Notes under the pieces: generated by a model
The model's input: only the letters and a program-made list of their open reading frames with translations
The model's database searches: none
Told to the model about the DNA's origin: nothing
Made by a program: the position numbers and the translations under genes
Source of the DNA: Propionibacteriaceae bacterium
GTDB lineage: Bacteria; Actinomycetota; Actinomycetes; Propionibacteriales; Propionibacteriaceae
Direction: 5' to 3'
Assembly (NCBI GenBank): GCA_003153855.1
Contig: PMBM01000064.1
Span: 1-8,078, forward strand
DNA: 8,078 bases
Part shown: piece by piece, positions 1 through 6,280 of the stretch
Numbering within the stretch: position 1 is the first letter of the stretch
Layout of the letters: each line of letters starts with the position of its first letter

Positions 1-572
1 GTCTTGGTGTCGCCGAAGTAGTCGGAGCCCCACACACGGTCGATGAGCTGCCCGCGGGTGAGCACACGCCCAGGGTTGCGAAGGAACATCTCCAGCAGCT
101 CGAACTCCTTGAGAGCGAGGCGTACGGTCTCGCCGTTCAGCGTGACCTCGTGGCGCTCCACGTTCATCCGTACCGCGCCGGCCTCGATCACGTCCGACAG
201 CGGCTCGTTGTCCTGGCCGCGACGCAGGACGGCCCGGATCCGGGCGACCAGCTCGCGGTGGCTGAACGGCTTGGTGACGTAGTCGTCGGCGCCGATCTCG
301 AGCCCGACCACCTTGTCGATCTCCGAGTCACGCGCGGTGACCATGATGACCGGAACGCTCGAGACCTGCCGCAGCTGGCGGCACACCTCGACGCCGGAGA
401 GGCCTGGCAGCATGAGGTCGAGCAGCACGATGTCCGCGCCGGCGCGAGCGAACTCGTCCAGACCGGTACGGCCGTCGGCCGCAGCCACGACCTCGTACCC
501 TTCGCGGCGCAGCATGTACGAGGTGGCCTCGCGGTAGCTCTCCTCGTCCTCGACGAGCAGCACACGGGTCAT
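1..572 (-). CDS. regX3: Response regulator RegX3/PhoP type (OmpR family), C-terminus cut by window edge
   Basis: DNA-binding partner of the adjacent kinase. In Mycobacterium and Streptomyces the orthologues activate phosphate-starvation genes. Seen: 190 codons from ATG at 572 to the window edge. The receiver domain (about residues 1-118) has the acidic pair E8/D9, phospho-acceptor D52 in LLDLMLPG, T79 in IMVTARD and K101 in KPF. A winged-helix Trans_reg_C domain begins near residue 128 and includes LKEFELLEMFLRNPGRVLTR and VWG. The family is about 227 residues, so roughly 37 are missing, including the expected recognition helix and wing. An AGGAGG ribosome-binding site lies 7 nt upstream, inside the end of senX3. 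The start overlaps the senX3 stop as ATGA, implying one operon with translational coupling. The RARDSEIDKVVGLE-type receiver stretch closely resembles mycobacterial RegX3 as I recall it. Subfamily assignment is firm; the true C-terminus cannot be seen. Confidence 0.95.
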   Translation of the reverse strand, partial: MTRVLLVEDEESYREATSYMLRREGYEVVAAADGRTGLDEFARAGADIVLLDLMLPGLSGVEVCRQLRQVSSVPVIMVTARDSEIDKVVGLEIGADDYVTKPFSHRELVARIRAVLRRGQDNEPLSDVIEAGAVRMNVERHEVTLNGETVRLALKEFELLEMFLRNPGRVLTRGQLIDRVWGSDYFGDTK

Positions 573-1726
573 GGAGCGACCTCCTGGTCGGGTGGAACCG
601 GATGATCCGGCGTGATCCACGCCGGGAGTCGAAGGGTGAACGTGGACCCGCTGCCGACCTTGCTCCAGACGGACACTGTCCCGCCGTGGGCCTCGGTGAC
701 GAGCTTGACGATCGACAGGCCGAGGCCCGTACCGCCGGACGCTCGGCTGCGGTCGGGGTCGACCCGGAAGAACCGGTCGAAGATCCGTTCCTGGTCGGCC
801 TCGGCGATGCCGATGCCGTTGTCGGTGACGGCGATCTCGATCACCTCGTCGTCTCCGCTCTTGCGGCGGGCACAGGTCACAGCGACGCGTGCACCATCGT
901 GACTGTACGAGATGGCGTTGGCGATGAGGTTAGCGACCGCGTCGATGAGCTGTGGGCCGTCGCCGATCACGTCGCCGGGATCCCTGTCGGACACCGTGAG
1001 CGTCACGTGGCGCGCACGTGCTGTGGACGCCAGCCGGTCGACGGCGCGACGGACGACGGAGCTGACGTCGACGGCCCTCGCCTCGCGCAGCGGGTCGTCC
1101 GACTGCAGCCTGGACAGAGTGATGATCTGCTGGACGAGCTCAGCGAGCCGTGCAGACTCACGCTGCATCCGGGTGGCGAAGCGGATGACCATCTCGGGGT
1201 CGTCGGACGCCTTCTCGACGGCCTCGCTCAGGAGCCCGATCGCGCCGATCGGCGTCTTCAGCTCGTGGCTGATGTTCGTCACGAAGTCGCGGCGCGACAG
1301 GTCGATGCGGTGCTCCTCGGAGATGTCGCGGGCGAGGACCACGACCACGCCGTCACGCAGGGGCGCAACCGCAACGGCCAGGTTGGCGGGCACCGCGCTC
1401 GTACTGCCCGGACGCTCGATCGTGGCGTGGTCCGCGAGACCGGTGCGACGTACGGAGCGTACGAGCTCGAGCATCCGCGGCGACGCGACCCGCGAGCCGC
1501 GCGCCAGTCCCATGGCCCGGGCGGGTTCGGTCGCGTCCAGCACGTCGTCCTCGTTCCCGACGAACATCGCCGCGACGCCGCTCTCGATGGCGACGATCAA
1601 CGCGTCAGGGGGTACGGCGGGTGTGGTGGGCTCCTCCATGACGGGGTCGCGACGCGAGTAGCGCCCCACGAGGAGACCAACGGCAAGGGCGATCGAGCAG
1701 AACAGCACGACCAGCCAGGAGCTCAC
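569..1726 (-). CDS. senX3: Sensor histidine kinase SenX3/PhoR type
   Basis: Membrane histidine kinase that phosphorylates the downstream RegX3, expected to respond to phosphate limitation. The 385 residues run as follows. One N-terminal membrane helix spans about 4-21, then a short basic stretch (RYSRR). A degenerate PAS-like sensor region spans about 40-140. HisKA has H154 in NISHELKTP. HATPase_c has the N-box around N270 (NLIANA), G1 box DNGIGI at 302-307, F-box IFDRFF at 315-320 and G2 box GTGLGL at 332-337. There is no large extracellular domain, as in SenX3/PhoR, so input probably comes through the transporter/PhoU complex (known of the family). Start is GTG: an in-frame TAG lies only four codons upstream (1736-1738), so no longer start is possible. 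That TAG is part of a TAGGAT hexamer suggesting a leaderless message. The stop overlaps the regX3 start (ATGA), and phoU diverges upstream. Alternative names are PhoR or PhoR-like kinase. Confidence 0.95.
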   Translation of the reverse strand: MSSWLVVLFCSIALAVGLLVGRYSRRDPVMEEPTTPAVPPDALIVAIESGVAAMFVGNEDDVLDATEPARAMGLARGSRVASPRMLELVRSVRRTGLADHATIERPGSTSAVPANLAVAVAPLRDGVVVVLARDISEEHRIDLSRRDFVTNISHELKTPIGAIGLLSEAVEKASDDPEMVIRFATRMQRESARLAELVQQIITLSRLQSDDPLREARAVDVSSVVRRAVDRLASTARARHVTLTVSDRDPGDVIGDGPQLIDAVANLIANAISYSHDGARVAVTCARRKSGDDEVIEIAVTDNGIGIAEADQERIFDRFFRVDPDRSRASGGTGLGLSIVKLVTEAHGGTVSVWSKVGSGSTFTLRLPAWITPDHPVPPDQEVAP

Positions 1727-1732
1727 GCCTTG

Positions 1733-1738
1733 ATCCTA
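1733..1738 (-). promoter_or_regulatory. Putative -10 element of a leaderless senX3 promoter
   Basis: TAGGAT on the minus strand fits the actinobacterial -10 pattern TANNNT and is followed by exactly 6 nt and the GTG start of senX3. This places the expected transcription start on or next to the start codon. No convincing -35 hexamer is seen. A GC-rich dyad (GGGCG, 5-nt loop, CGCCC at 1752-1766) occupies the -35 zone. The alternative reading is that GGATCAAGG serves as a weak ribosome-binding site. Confidence 0.45.
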
Positions 1739-1786
1739 TGCAGATCCGGGAGGGCGAAGCCCGCCCAAGCGGTCCACGCAGGTCCC

Positions 1787-1841
1787 GTCAACCAAGGGTT
1801 CGGCCCTCGTTAACCTTCGCGTCGCCCAACTTCACCCGGAC
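1787..1841. promoter_or_regulatory. PHO-box-like array of 11-nt direct repeats (candidate RegX3/PhoP operator)
   Basis: Five consecutive units with 11-nt spacing start GTCAACC (1787), GTTCGGC (1798), GTTAACC (1809), CGTCGCC (1820) and, shifted back one base, CTTCACC (1830). Against the PHO-box core GTTCACC they match at 5, 5, 6, 4 and 6 of 7 positions. In Streptomyces the PhoP operator is a set of 11-nt direct repeat units whose first seven bases are the conserved part, and the phoU/phoRP intergenic region is a known target. The position here, between divergent senX3 and phoU, fits autoregulation plus phoU control. Unit boundaries are my alignment; binding is inferred. Confidence 0.6.
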
Positions 1842-1887
1842 CGCATGGCTGGGCCCCGTACCGTGAGCGACCGCAGGACCAGACATC

Positions 1888-1893
1888 TATGCT
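1888..1893 (+). promoter_or_regulatory. Possible phoU -10 element
   Basis: TATGCT fits TANNNT and lies about 47 nt downstream of the last PHO-like repeat, leaving a leader of roughly 40 nt before the phoU ATG. The -35 zone (GTGAGC at 1863-1868, 19-nt spacer) is poor, which would suit an activator-dependent promoter. It is a weak call made from spacing and a short pattern only. Confidence 0.3.
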
Positions 1894-1939
1894 GAGACCG
1901 CGGCGCCCCGGCGGCGCTGTTTCAGAGGACAGGCAGGAT

Positions 1940-2605
1940 ATGCGCGAGACCTACCACGGGCAGCTGGACGCCATCGTCGTGTCCCTCGTCGGACTCACCG
2001 AGACCGTGGCGGATGCGGTGAACCGCGCCACGCGGTCCCTGTTGGACGCCGACCTGCCCTTGGCCGAGCAGGTGATCAGCGACGACAGGATCGTGGACGC
2101 CGCTCACGACGACATCGAGCAGCGCGCGTTCGCGCTCCTGGCCCGTCAGTCGCCGGTGGCAGGCGAGCTCCGTACGATCGTGGCCGCGCTGCGCATGACC
2201 AACGCGCTGGGCCGCATGGGTGACCTGGCCGCTCACGTCGCGAAGGTGGCGCGCTTGCGCTACCCCGACTCGGCCGTGCCGGACGCGCTGCGCGAGAACT
2301 TCCGGTCCATGGCGACTCTGGCCGAGTCGATGGTGCGTACGGCGGCGCAGACGCTGCGCGACCGCAACGTCGAGAACGCCGCCCAGCTCGCCGAGGACGA
2401 CGAGGAGATGGACGAGCTGCGCGCCTCGCAGTTCCGCGTCCTGCTCAGCGACGACTGGAGCGAGGGCGTCGAGAAGGCCGTCGATGCGGCACTGCTCGGT
2501 CGCTACTACGAGCGGATCGCGGACCACGCCGTGAACATCGGCAGCCGCGTCATCTACCTCACCACCGGAAGTGCCCCCGAGGGAGACCAGTGGCCGAAGG
2601 CCTGA
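1940..2605 (+). CDS. phoU: Phosphate signalling protein PhoU
   Basis: Cytoplasmic regulator that links the Pst phosphate transporter to the SenX3/PhoR kinase and restrains it when phosphate is plentiful (known of the family). The 221 residues form two PhoU repeats, each a three-helix bundle. Repeat 1 (about 5-100) ends in LRMTNALGRMGDLAAHVAK, with the metal-site region GRMGD at 91-95. Repeat 2 (about 115-212) carries ERIADHAVNIG at 191-201, the classical E-x3-D-H-x2-N metal-binding motif. Length is normal for the family. I chose ATG 1940 because the protein then begins MRETYHGQLDAI, like actinobacterial PhoU proteins, with purine-rich GAGGACAGG upstream. An in-frame ATG at 1889 would add 17 unrelated residues and overlaps the candidate -10. 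It is divergent from senX3 with PHO-like repeats between them. The stop codon lies inside an inverted repeat shared with the convergent gene. Confidence 0.95.
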   Translation: MRETYHGQLDAIVVSLVGLTETVADAVNRATRSLLDADLPLAEQVISDDRIVDAAHDDIEQRAFALLARQSPVAGELRTIVAALRMTNALGRMGDLAAHVAKVARLRYPDSAVPDALRENFRSMATLAESMVRTAAQTLRDRNVENAAQLAEDDEEMDELRASQFRVLLSDDWSEGVEKAVDAALLGRYYERIADHAVNIGSRVIYLTTGSAPEGDQWPKA

Positions 2606-2634
2606 CCGCGTCCGTGCCGGCGTGAGCGGTCAGG
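2601..2634. terminator. Perfect 9-bp inverted repeat enclosing both convergent stop codons
   Basis: CCTGACCGC (2601-2609) and GCGGTCAGG (2626-2634) are exact reverse complements around a 16-nt loop. The left arm contains the phoU TGA (2603-2605) and the right arm the complement of the DUF3267 gene's TGA (2630-2632). RNA from either strand would form the same GC-rich stem. There is no T-tract, as is common for actinobacterial terminators. A bidirectional terminator or 3'-end stabiliser is the likely role. Confidence 0.6.
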
Positions 2635-3193
2635 GGACCTCGTAGTCCAAGGGCTCCGTGAGCTCGAGGCCGTCCTCAGCGATCCGGCACAGCGTGCCGA
2701 CGGGCTGACGCAGGACGACGAGGCTGTACGCGATGTCCATCTTGCAGGCCGTGACGTGGAACGCCGCGGGCACGATCAGCCACCCTGCGCCCGGCCCGAT
2801 GGCAACGCCCACGATCAAGGCCGCCGTCAGGAGCACCGCAGGAGCCAGCTCGACGAGCACGAACGTGCCACGTCCGTACGGCGCTTCCTGACGGTCCAGG
2901 TTGAGCAGCGGGTACGGCGTGGTCTCGAAGTGGAAGCGTGGCTTGTGCCCCACCGCCAGCATCGCCAGCGCATGGACGCCCTCGTGGAGGAGCCAGATCC
3001 CGGCGCACTCCGCGAGGAGGATCCCGACGACGAGGAGGATCCCGAACTCACCGGAGAAGGGGATGCGCCCCGGGGTGACGTGCGTCGACAGGTACAGCCA
3101 GCCGAGGAGAAGTGCGGTCACCGGGAAGGCGATGAGTCCGGTGAGCCCCAGTGTGACCTCAGCGGCCCTGCTGCGCTCCCACAGCTGGACCAC
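2630..3193 (-). CDS. DUF3267 family membrane protein, putative zinc metallopeptidase
   Basis: Predicted integral-membrane peptidase of the DUF3267 'putative zincin' group; substrate unknown. The 187 residues include hydrophobic segments at about 14-35, 51-68, 111-132 and 136-148. The zinc motif HEGVH is at 70-74 (HExxH) inside LLHEGVHALAMLAVGHKPRF, followed by the family-typical PYPLL and ELAPAVLL stretches. ACKMDIAYSLVV at 149-160 holds D153, a candidate third zinc ligand. I chose GTG 3193, which lies 11 nt after the gpmA stop and starts VVQLWERSR. The open frame runs on upstream, but only through gpmA in an antisense-like, arginine-rich frame, so a longer protein is unlikely. The short gap implies an operon with gpmA and coupled translation; no strong ribosome-binding site is visible. 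It is convergent with phoU. Family call is moderately firm from the HExxH context; proteolytic activity is inferred. Confidence 0.82.
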   Translation of the reverse strand: MVQLWERSRAAEVTLGLTGLIAFPVTALLLGWLYLSTHVTPGRIPFSGEFGILLVVGILLAECAGIWLLHEGVHALAMLAVGHKPRFHFETTPYPLLNLDRQEAPYGRGTFVLVELAPAVLLTAALIVGVAIGPGAGWLIVPAAFHVTACKMDIAYSLVVLRQPVGTLCRIAEDGLELTEPLDYEVP

Positions 3194-3204
3194 GGATGCC
3201 GCGC

Positions 3205-3954
3205 CTACTTCTTGCCCTGGTTCTTGACGGCTTCGATGGCGGCCGCTGCGGCGTCGGGGTCGAGGTAGCGACCACCGGGCGTGACGGGACGAAGGTCGTC
3301 GTCGAGCTCGTACAGCAACGGGATGCCCGTGGGGATGTTGAGCCCCGCGATGTCCGCGTCCGAGATGTTGTCGAGGTGCTTGACGAGCGCGCGCAGCGAG
3401 TTGCCGTGGGCCACGACGATGGTCACCTTGCCGGAGCGCAGGTCGGGCACGATCGCGTCGTACCAGTACGGCAGCATGCGGACGACGACGTCGGCGAGGC
3501 ACTCGGTCGCCGGACGGGCCTCGCTCGGCAGGTCGGCGTAGCGGGGGTCGTGGAACTGCGAGAACTCCGCGTCGTTGGCGATGGGGGGCGGCGGGGTGTC
3601 GTACGAGCGGCGCCACAGCATGAACTGCTCCTCGCCGTACTGCTCGAGGGTCTGCGCCTTGTTCTTGCCCTGCAGGTCGCCGTAGTGGCGCTCGTTGAGG
3701 CGCCACGAGCGCTTCACCGGGATCCAGTGACGGTCGCAGCCGTCGAGGGCGAGGTAGGCGGTGTGGATGGCGCGCCTCAGGACGGACGTGTGCACCACGT
3801 CGGGCAGCAGGTTCTCGGTCTTGAGAAGCTCTGCGCCGCGCTTGGCCTCAGCGACGCCCTTCTCGTTGATGTCGACGTCGACCCAGCCGGTGAACTGGTT
3901 CTTGGCGTTCCATTCGCTCTCGCCGTGACGGAGCAGAATCAGCGTGGAAGTCAT
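3205..3954 (-). CDS. gpmA: 2,3-bisphosphoglycerate-dependent phosphoglycerate mutase
   Basis: Glycolytic and gluconeogenic enzyme interconverting 3- and 2-phosphoglycerate in the cytoplasm through a phosphohistidine. The 249 residues match the usual length. Seen: catalytic RHGESEWN with H10, [13 protein letters not shown] (21-33), the [10 protein letters not shown] substrate arginines (57-66), [15 protein letters not shown] with acid E88, the [10 protein letters not shown] loop (115-124), and [16 protein letters not shown] with the second active-site H183. All key residues are intact. Start is ATG 3954: an in-frame TAG lies four codons upstream, and no ribosome-binding site is visible, but TAGGCT lies exactly 6 nt upstream. 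The DUF3267 gene follows 11 nt after its stop. In Mycobacterium tuberculosis the orthologue gpm1 (Rv0489) sits beside senX3-regX3, so this linkage is a conserved actinobacterial neighbourhood. Upstream on the other strand is the GH15 gene. Confidence 0.97.
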   Translation of the reverse strand: MTSTLILLRHGESEWNAKNQFTGWVDVDINEKGVAEAKRGAELLKTENLLPDVVHTSVLRRAIHTAYLALDGCDRHWIPVKRSWRLNERHYGDLQGKNKAQTLEQYGEEQFMLWRRSYDTPPPPIANDAEFSQFHDPRYADLPSEARPATECLADVVVRMLPYWYDAIVPDLRSGKVTIVVAHGNSLRALVKHLDNISDADIAGLNIPTGIPLLYELDDDLRPVTPGGRYLDPDAAAAAIEAVKNQGKK

Positions 3955-3960
3955 GGGGCC

Positions 3961-3966
3961 AGCCTA
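3961..3966 (-). promoter_or_regulatory. Putative -10 element of a leaderless gpmA promoter
   Basis: TAGGCT on the minus strand (TANNNT), then GGCCCC, then the gpmA ATG. The spacing of exactly 6 nt is that expected when transcription starts at the initiation codon. No Shine-Dalgarno sequence is visible in the 20 nt before the start. No clear -35 is seen. Confidence 0.5.
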
Positions 3967-4010
3967 TCGGGACGAGGGCGTGGCGCACGGCCTGGGTTGG
4001 TCCCGCCACG

Positions 4011-4016
4011 CAGGAT
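4011..4016 (+). promoter_or_regulatory. Putative -10 element of a leaderless GH15 promoter
   Basis: CAGGAT, then GACCTC, then ATG at 4023, the same hexamer-N6-start geometry as gpmA on the other strand 45 nt away. The first base departs from TANNNT, and no -35 is seen. Its AGGA could instead be a ribosome-binding site with 8-nt spacing, so the two readings compete. Confidence 0.4.
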
Positions 4017-4022
4017 GACCTC

Positions 4023-5819
4023 ATGAGCCTGCCGATCGAGGACTACGCCCTGATCAGCGACTGCCGCACCGGGGCGCTCGTCGGTCGGAACGGCAGCATC
4101 GACTGGCTCTGCCTGCCCCGGTACGACTCGCCGTCGGTGTTCGCCGCCCTGCTCGGTGACGAGGAGCACGGGCACTGGATGGTCGCGCCGACCGACCCGG
4201 AGGCCACCTCCACCCGGCACTACCTGGACCGTACGTTCGTGCTCGTCACCACGTGGACCACCGCCACCGGCGAGCTCGAGGTCTGCGACTTCATGCCGCA
4301 CGGCGACCACCTGTCCAACATCGTCCGGCGCATCCGGTGCGTGCGGGGCGAGGTCGACGTGGTCGAGGAGCTGCGGATGAGGTTCGGCTATGCGACCGCG
4401 CTGCCGTGGGTACGACGCATGGCGGATGGCGACGCCGAGATGCTGGTCGCGATCGCCGGGCCGGACGCACTCGTACGTCGCGGACCCGCGCTCGTGGCCG
4501 GCGAGCGGCACCACGCCGCGACCTACACGATGGCCGAGGGCGAGACCATCGACGTGTCGCTGACCTGGTTCCGATCGCATCTCGACCCGCCCGACGCGAT
4601 CGACGTCGAGGCGGGGCACCTGGAGACGATCCGCTGGTGGCGCGACTGGGCCTCCCGGTACAGCCACGAGGGTCCGTACTACGAGCACGTCATGAGGTCC
4701 CTGCTCGTCCTGCGGGCGCTCACCGACGAGGCGACCGGCGGGATCGTCGCCGCGGCGACGACGAGCCTGCCGGAACAGTTCGGCGGCCAGCGGAACTGGG
4801 ACTACCGCTACGTCTGGCTCCGGGACGCGGCCCTCACGCTCGCCGCGTTCCTCACCCACAGCTACGTCAGCGAGGCGCAGAACTGGCGCGCCTGGCTGCT
4901 TCGTGCGATCGCCGGTGATCCCGCCGACATCCAGACGATGTACGGGCTCGCGGGCGAGCGGTACCTGCCGGAGCGCGAGCTCAGCTCGTTGCCGGGCTAC
5001 CAAGGGGCTTCACCCGTACGTGTCGGGAACGCGGCCGTCGACCAGTTCCAGGGCGACGTCATCGGCGAGATCATGGTCGCGCTCCACGCCGCCCGGGAGG
5101 CGGGCGTCACCGAGGACGCGTTCTCGTGGCCGCTGCAACGGTCGCTGCTGAGCTTCGTCGAGGAGCACTGGGACGATGCCGACCATGGCATCTGGGAGAT
5201 CCGCGGCGACCCCCGCGCATTCACGCACTCGCGGGTCATGATGTGGGCCGCTCTCGACCGTGGCGTCCGAGCCGTACGCGAGTGCGGTCTCGACGGTCCG
5301 GCCGAGCGCTGGGAGTCGTTGCGGGACCGGATCCGCGACGAGGTCGAGTCGCAGGGCTTCGATGCGGCGCGGAACTCGTACGTGCAGTCGTACGGCTCGA
5401 GCGCTGTGGATGCGTCGCTGCTGCACCTCGTACAGGTCGGCTACTGCGGCGCGGACGACCCCCGAATGCTGGGGACGGTGGCGGCCCTCGAGCACGACCT
5501 GCTCCAGGACGGGCTGCTCATGCGCTACCGGGTCGACGACGCATCGGCCAACGGTCTCGACGACTTCCCTCCGGGCGAGCACCCGTTCCTCCCCTGCTCG
5601 TTCTGGCTCGCAGAGCAGTACGCACGGTCGGGCCGCCTCGACGACGCCCGAACCCTCATGGACCGTCTCGTGGGCCTCACGAACGACGTGGGCCTCCTGT
5701 CCGAGGAGTACGACACGTCGACCGGCCGCCACGTCGGCAACACCCCTCAGGCGCTCACCCACCTTGCCATGGTGCAGGCCGCCGACTGGATCGCTCGCGC
5801 GGCCCAGGGACAGAGCTGA
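4023..5819 (+). CDS. Glycoside hydrolase family 15 protein (trehalase/glucoamylase type)
   Basis: Cytoplasmic inverting glucosidase expected to release glucose from trehalose or alpha-1,4/1,6-glucans. The 598 residues include an N-terminal beta-sandwich domain (about 1-215) starting IEDYALISDCRTGALVGRNG, typical of bacterial GH15, with IDWLCLPRYDSPSVFAALL. An (alpha/alpha)6 catalytic barrel (about 220-595) has the QRNWDYRYVWLRDAALTL signature (256-273), DHGIWEIRG with likely acid E392, HSRVMMWAALDRG (402-414), FPPGEHPFLPCSFWLAEQYA (515-534) and GLLSEEYD with likely base E561. No signal peptide. Length suits intracellular GH15 enzymes. Mycobacterial trehalase (Rv2402 type) is a GH15 member and was reported to need phosphate and magnesium, so trehalase is a reasonable but unproven guess; gluco-oligosaccharide hydrolase is the alternative. 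The gene is divergent from gpmA across 68 bp and convergent with the next gene, so it is probably transcribed alone. Confidence 0.92.
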   Translation: MSLPIEDYALISDCRTGALVGRNGSIDWLCLPRYDSPSVFAALLGDEEHGHWMVAPTDPEATSTRHYLDRTFVLVTTWTTATGELEVCDFMPHGDHLSNIVRRIRCVRGEVDVVEELRMRFGYATALPWVRRMADGDAEMLVAIAGPDALVRRGPALVAGERHHAATYTMAEGETIDVSLTWFRSHLDPPDAIDVEAGHLETIRWWRDWASRYSHEGPYYEHVMRSLLVLRALTDEATGGIVAAATTSLPEQFGGQRNWDYRYVWLRDAALTLAAFLTHSYVSEAQNWRAWLLRAIAGDPADIQTMYGLAGERYLPERELSSLPGYQGASPVRVGNAAVDQFQGDVIGEIMVALHAAREAGVTEDAFSWPLQRSLLSFVEEHWDDADHGIWEIRGDPRAFTHSRVMMWAALDRGVRAVRECGLDGPAERWESLRDRIRDEVESQGFDAARNSYVQSYGSSAVDASLLHLVQVGYCGADDPRMLGTVAALEHDLLQDGLLMRYRVDDASANGLDDFPPGEHPFLPCSFWLAEQYARSGRLDDARTLMDRLVGLTNDVGLLSEEYDTSTGRHVGNTPQALTHLAMVQAADWIARAAQGQS

Positions 5820-5839
5820 CGCGACGGCGGCGTGGTCAG
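5816..5839. repeat. Short inverted repeat enclosing convergent stop codons
   Basis: CTGAC (5816-5820) and GTCAG (5835-5839) are complementary. The first holds the GH15 TGA and the second the TGA of the minus-strand SnoaL-like gene. TGA opposite TCA gives 3 bp for free, so only one base pair on each side is extra. As a terminator it would be weak. Confidence 0.3.
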
Positions 5840-6198
5840 GAGGGGCGAGGTTCCGGACGGTCGATGACACGCTTCCACGTGCCGTCCGGTTGGCGCCGGA
5901 CGACCTGGACCCTCGTCCCCTTGTCGTCCGCCGAGGGGGTCGCCGTGAGGGCGATGTCGCCGGCGTACAGGGTCGGCAGGGCCTGCTCGACCGCGACCGT
6001 CTGCTGACCCGAGAACGCCTTCGCCATGAGGTCCCGGATCGCCTCCCGTCCCCTCGTGATCTGCCCGGGCGGGAACGCCATCACGGCGTCCTCCTCGTAC
6101 AGGTCCGCGATGCCATCCGCGTCACCCGCGTTCGCTCGCTCGACGAACAGCCTGGTGATGTCCTCGGGCGTCAGCGCCCCGTCGTACTCGCCGCTCAT
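5836..6198 (-). CDS. SnoaL-like / NTF2-fold protein (DUF4440 type)
   Basis: Small soluble alpha+beta-barrel protein; function unknown. Relatives include polyketide cyclases, ketosteroid isomerases and many uncharacterised single-domain proteins. The 120 residues show the usual order: an N-terminal helix with FVERANAGDADGIADLYEEDAVMAF (about 18-42), PPGQITRGREAIRDLMAKAF (43-62), then beta strands with IALTATPSA (82-90) and VQVVRRQPDGTWKRVIDRPE (97-116). The ending, with a W followed by a short strand, fits SgcJ/EcaC and DUF4440 subtypes. No catalytic assignment can be made from the sequence. Start ATG 6198 has AGAGGA exactly 6 nt upstream, a good ribosome-binding site and unlike its leaderless-looking neighbours. 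It is divergent from the dehydrogenase over 82 bp and convergent with GH15 over 16 bp. A functional link to either neighbour is not evident. Confidence 0.85.
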   Translation of the reverse strand: MSGEYDGALTPEDITRLFVERANAGDADGIADLYEEDAVMAFPPGQITRGREAIRDLMAKAFSGQQTVAVEQALPTLYAGDIALTATPSADDKGTRVQVVRRQPDGTWKRVIDRPEPRPS

Positions 6199-6204
6199 GG
6201 TGGA

Positions 6205-6210
6205 TCCTCT
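6205..6210 (-). promoter_or_regulatory. Ribosome-binding site of the SnoaL-like gene
   Basis: AGAGGA on the minus strand, 6 nt before ATG 6198, complementary to the 16S anti-Shine-Dalgarno sequence. It fixes this start and separates the gene from those in the window that lack such a site. Confidence 0.6.
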
Positions 6211-6268
6211 CGTCGATGGTCCTTACCCTCGGGGCACGTCGACGAAACCAGTCCGCCGCGTTGGCTGG

Positions 6269-6274
6269 CAGAAT
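6269..6274 (+). promoter_or_regulatory. Putative -10 element of a leaderless dehydrogenase promoter
   Basis: CAGAAT, then CGCCTC, then ATG at 6281. No Shine-Dalgarno sequence is present between 6255 and 6280. The hexamer-N6-start geometry is the same as for four other genes here. No -35 is recognised. Confidence 0.45.
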
Positions 6275-6280
6275 CGCCTC

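Noticed and set aside
602..1813. 403-codon open frame on the plus strand opposite senX3
   Set aside because: It lies antisense to a fully motif-supported kinase, its protein is Arg/Asp/Gly-rich without family motifs, and long antisense frames are common at this G+C content.
1889..1939. Earlier phoU start adding 17 residues
   Set aside because: The extra residues do not resemble PhoU N-termini, and the ATG overlaps a candidate -10; ATG 1940 gives the expected start.
3194..3706. Upstream extension of the DUF3267 gene into gpmA
   Set aside because: The added part is Arg/Pro-rich, lies within the gpmA coding region in another frame, and has no domain; a start at 3193 just after the gpmA stop is simpler.
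3196..5003. Long frames antisense to gpmA (3196-4026 plus) and to GH15 (3951-5003 minus)
   Set aside because: Both genes show intact catalytic motifs in the opposite strand; the antisense products are low-complexity Val/Arg/Asp-rich shadows.
6026..6280. Longer N-terminus for the short-chain dehydrogenase
   Set aside because: It would run over the oppositely oriented SnoaL-like gene and its ribosome-binding site, and would put the TGASSGIG motif near residue 94 and not at 9.
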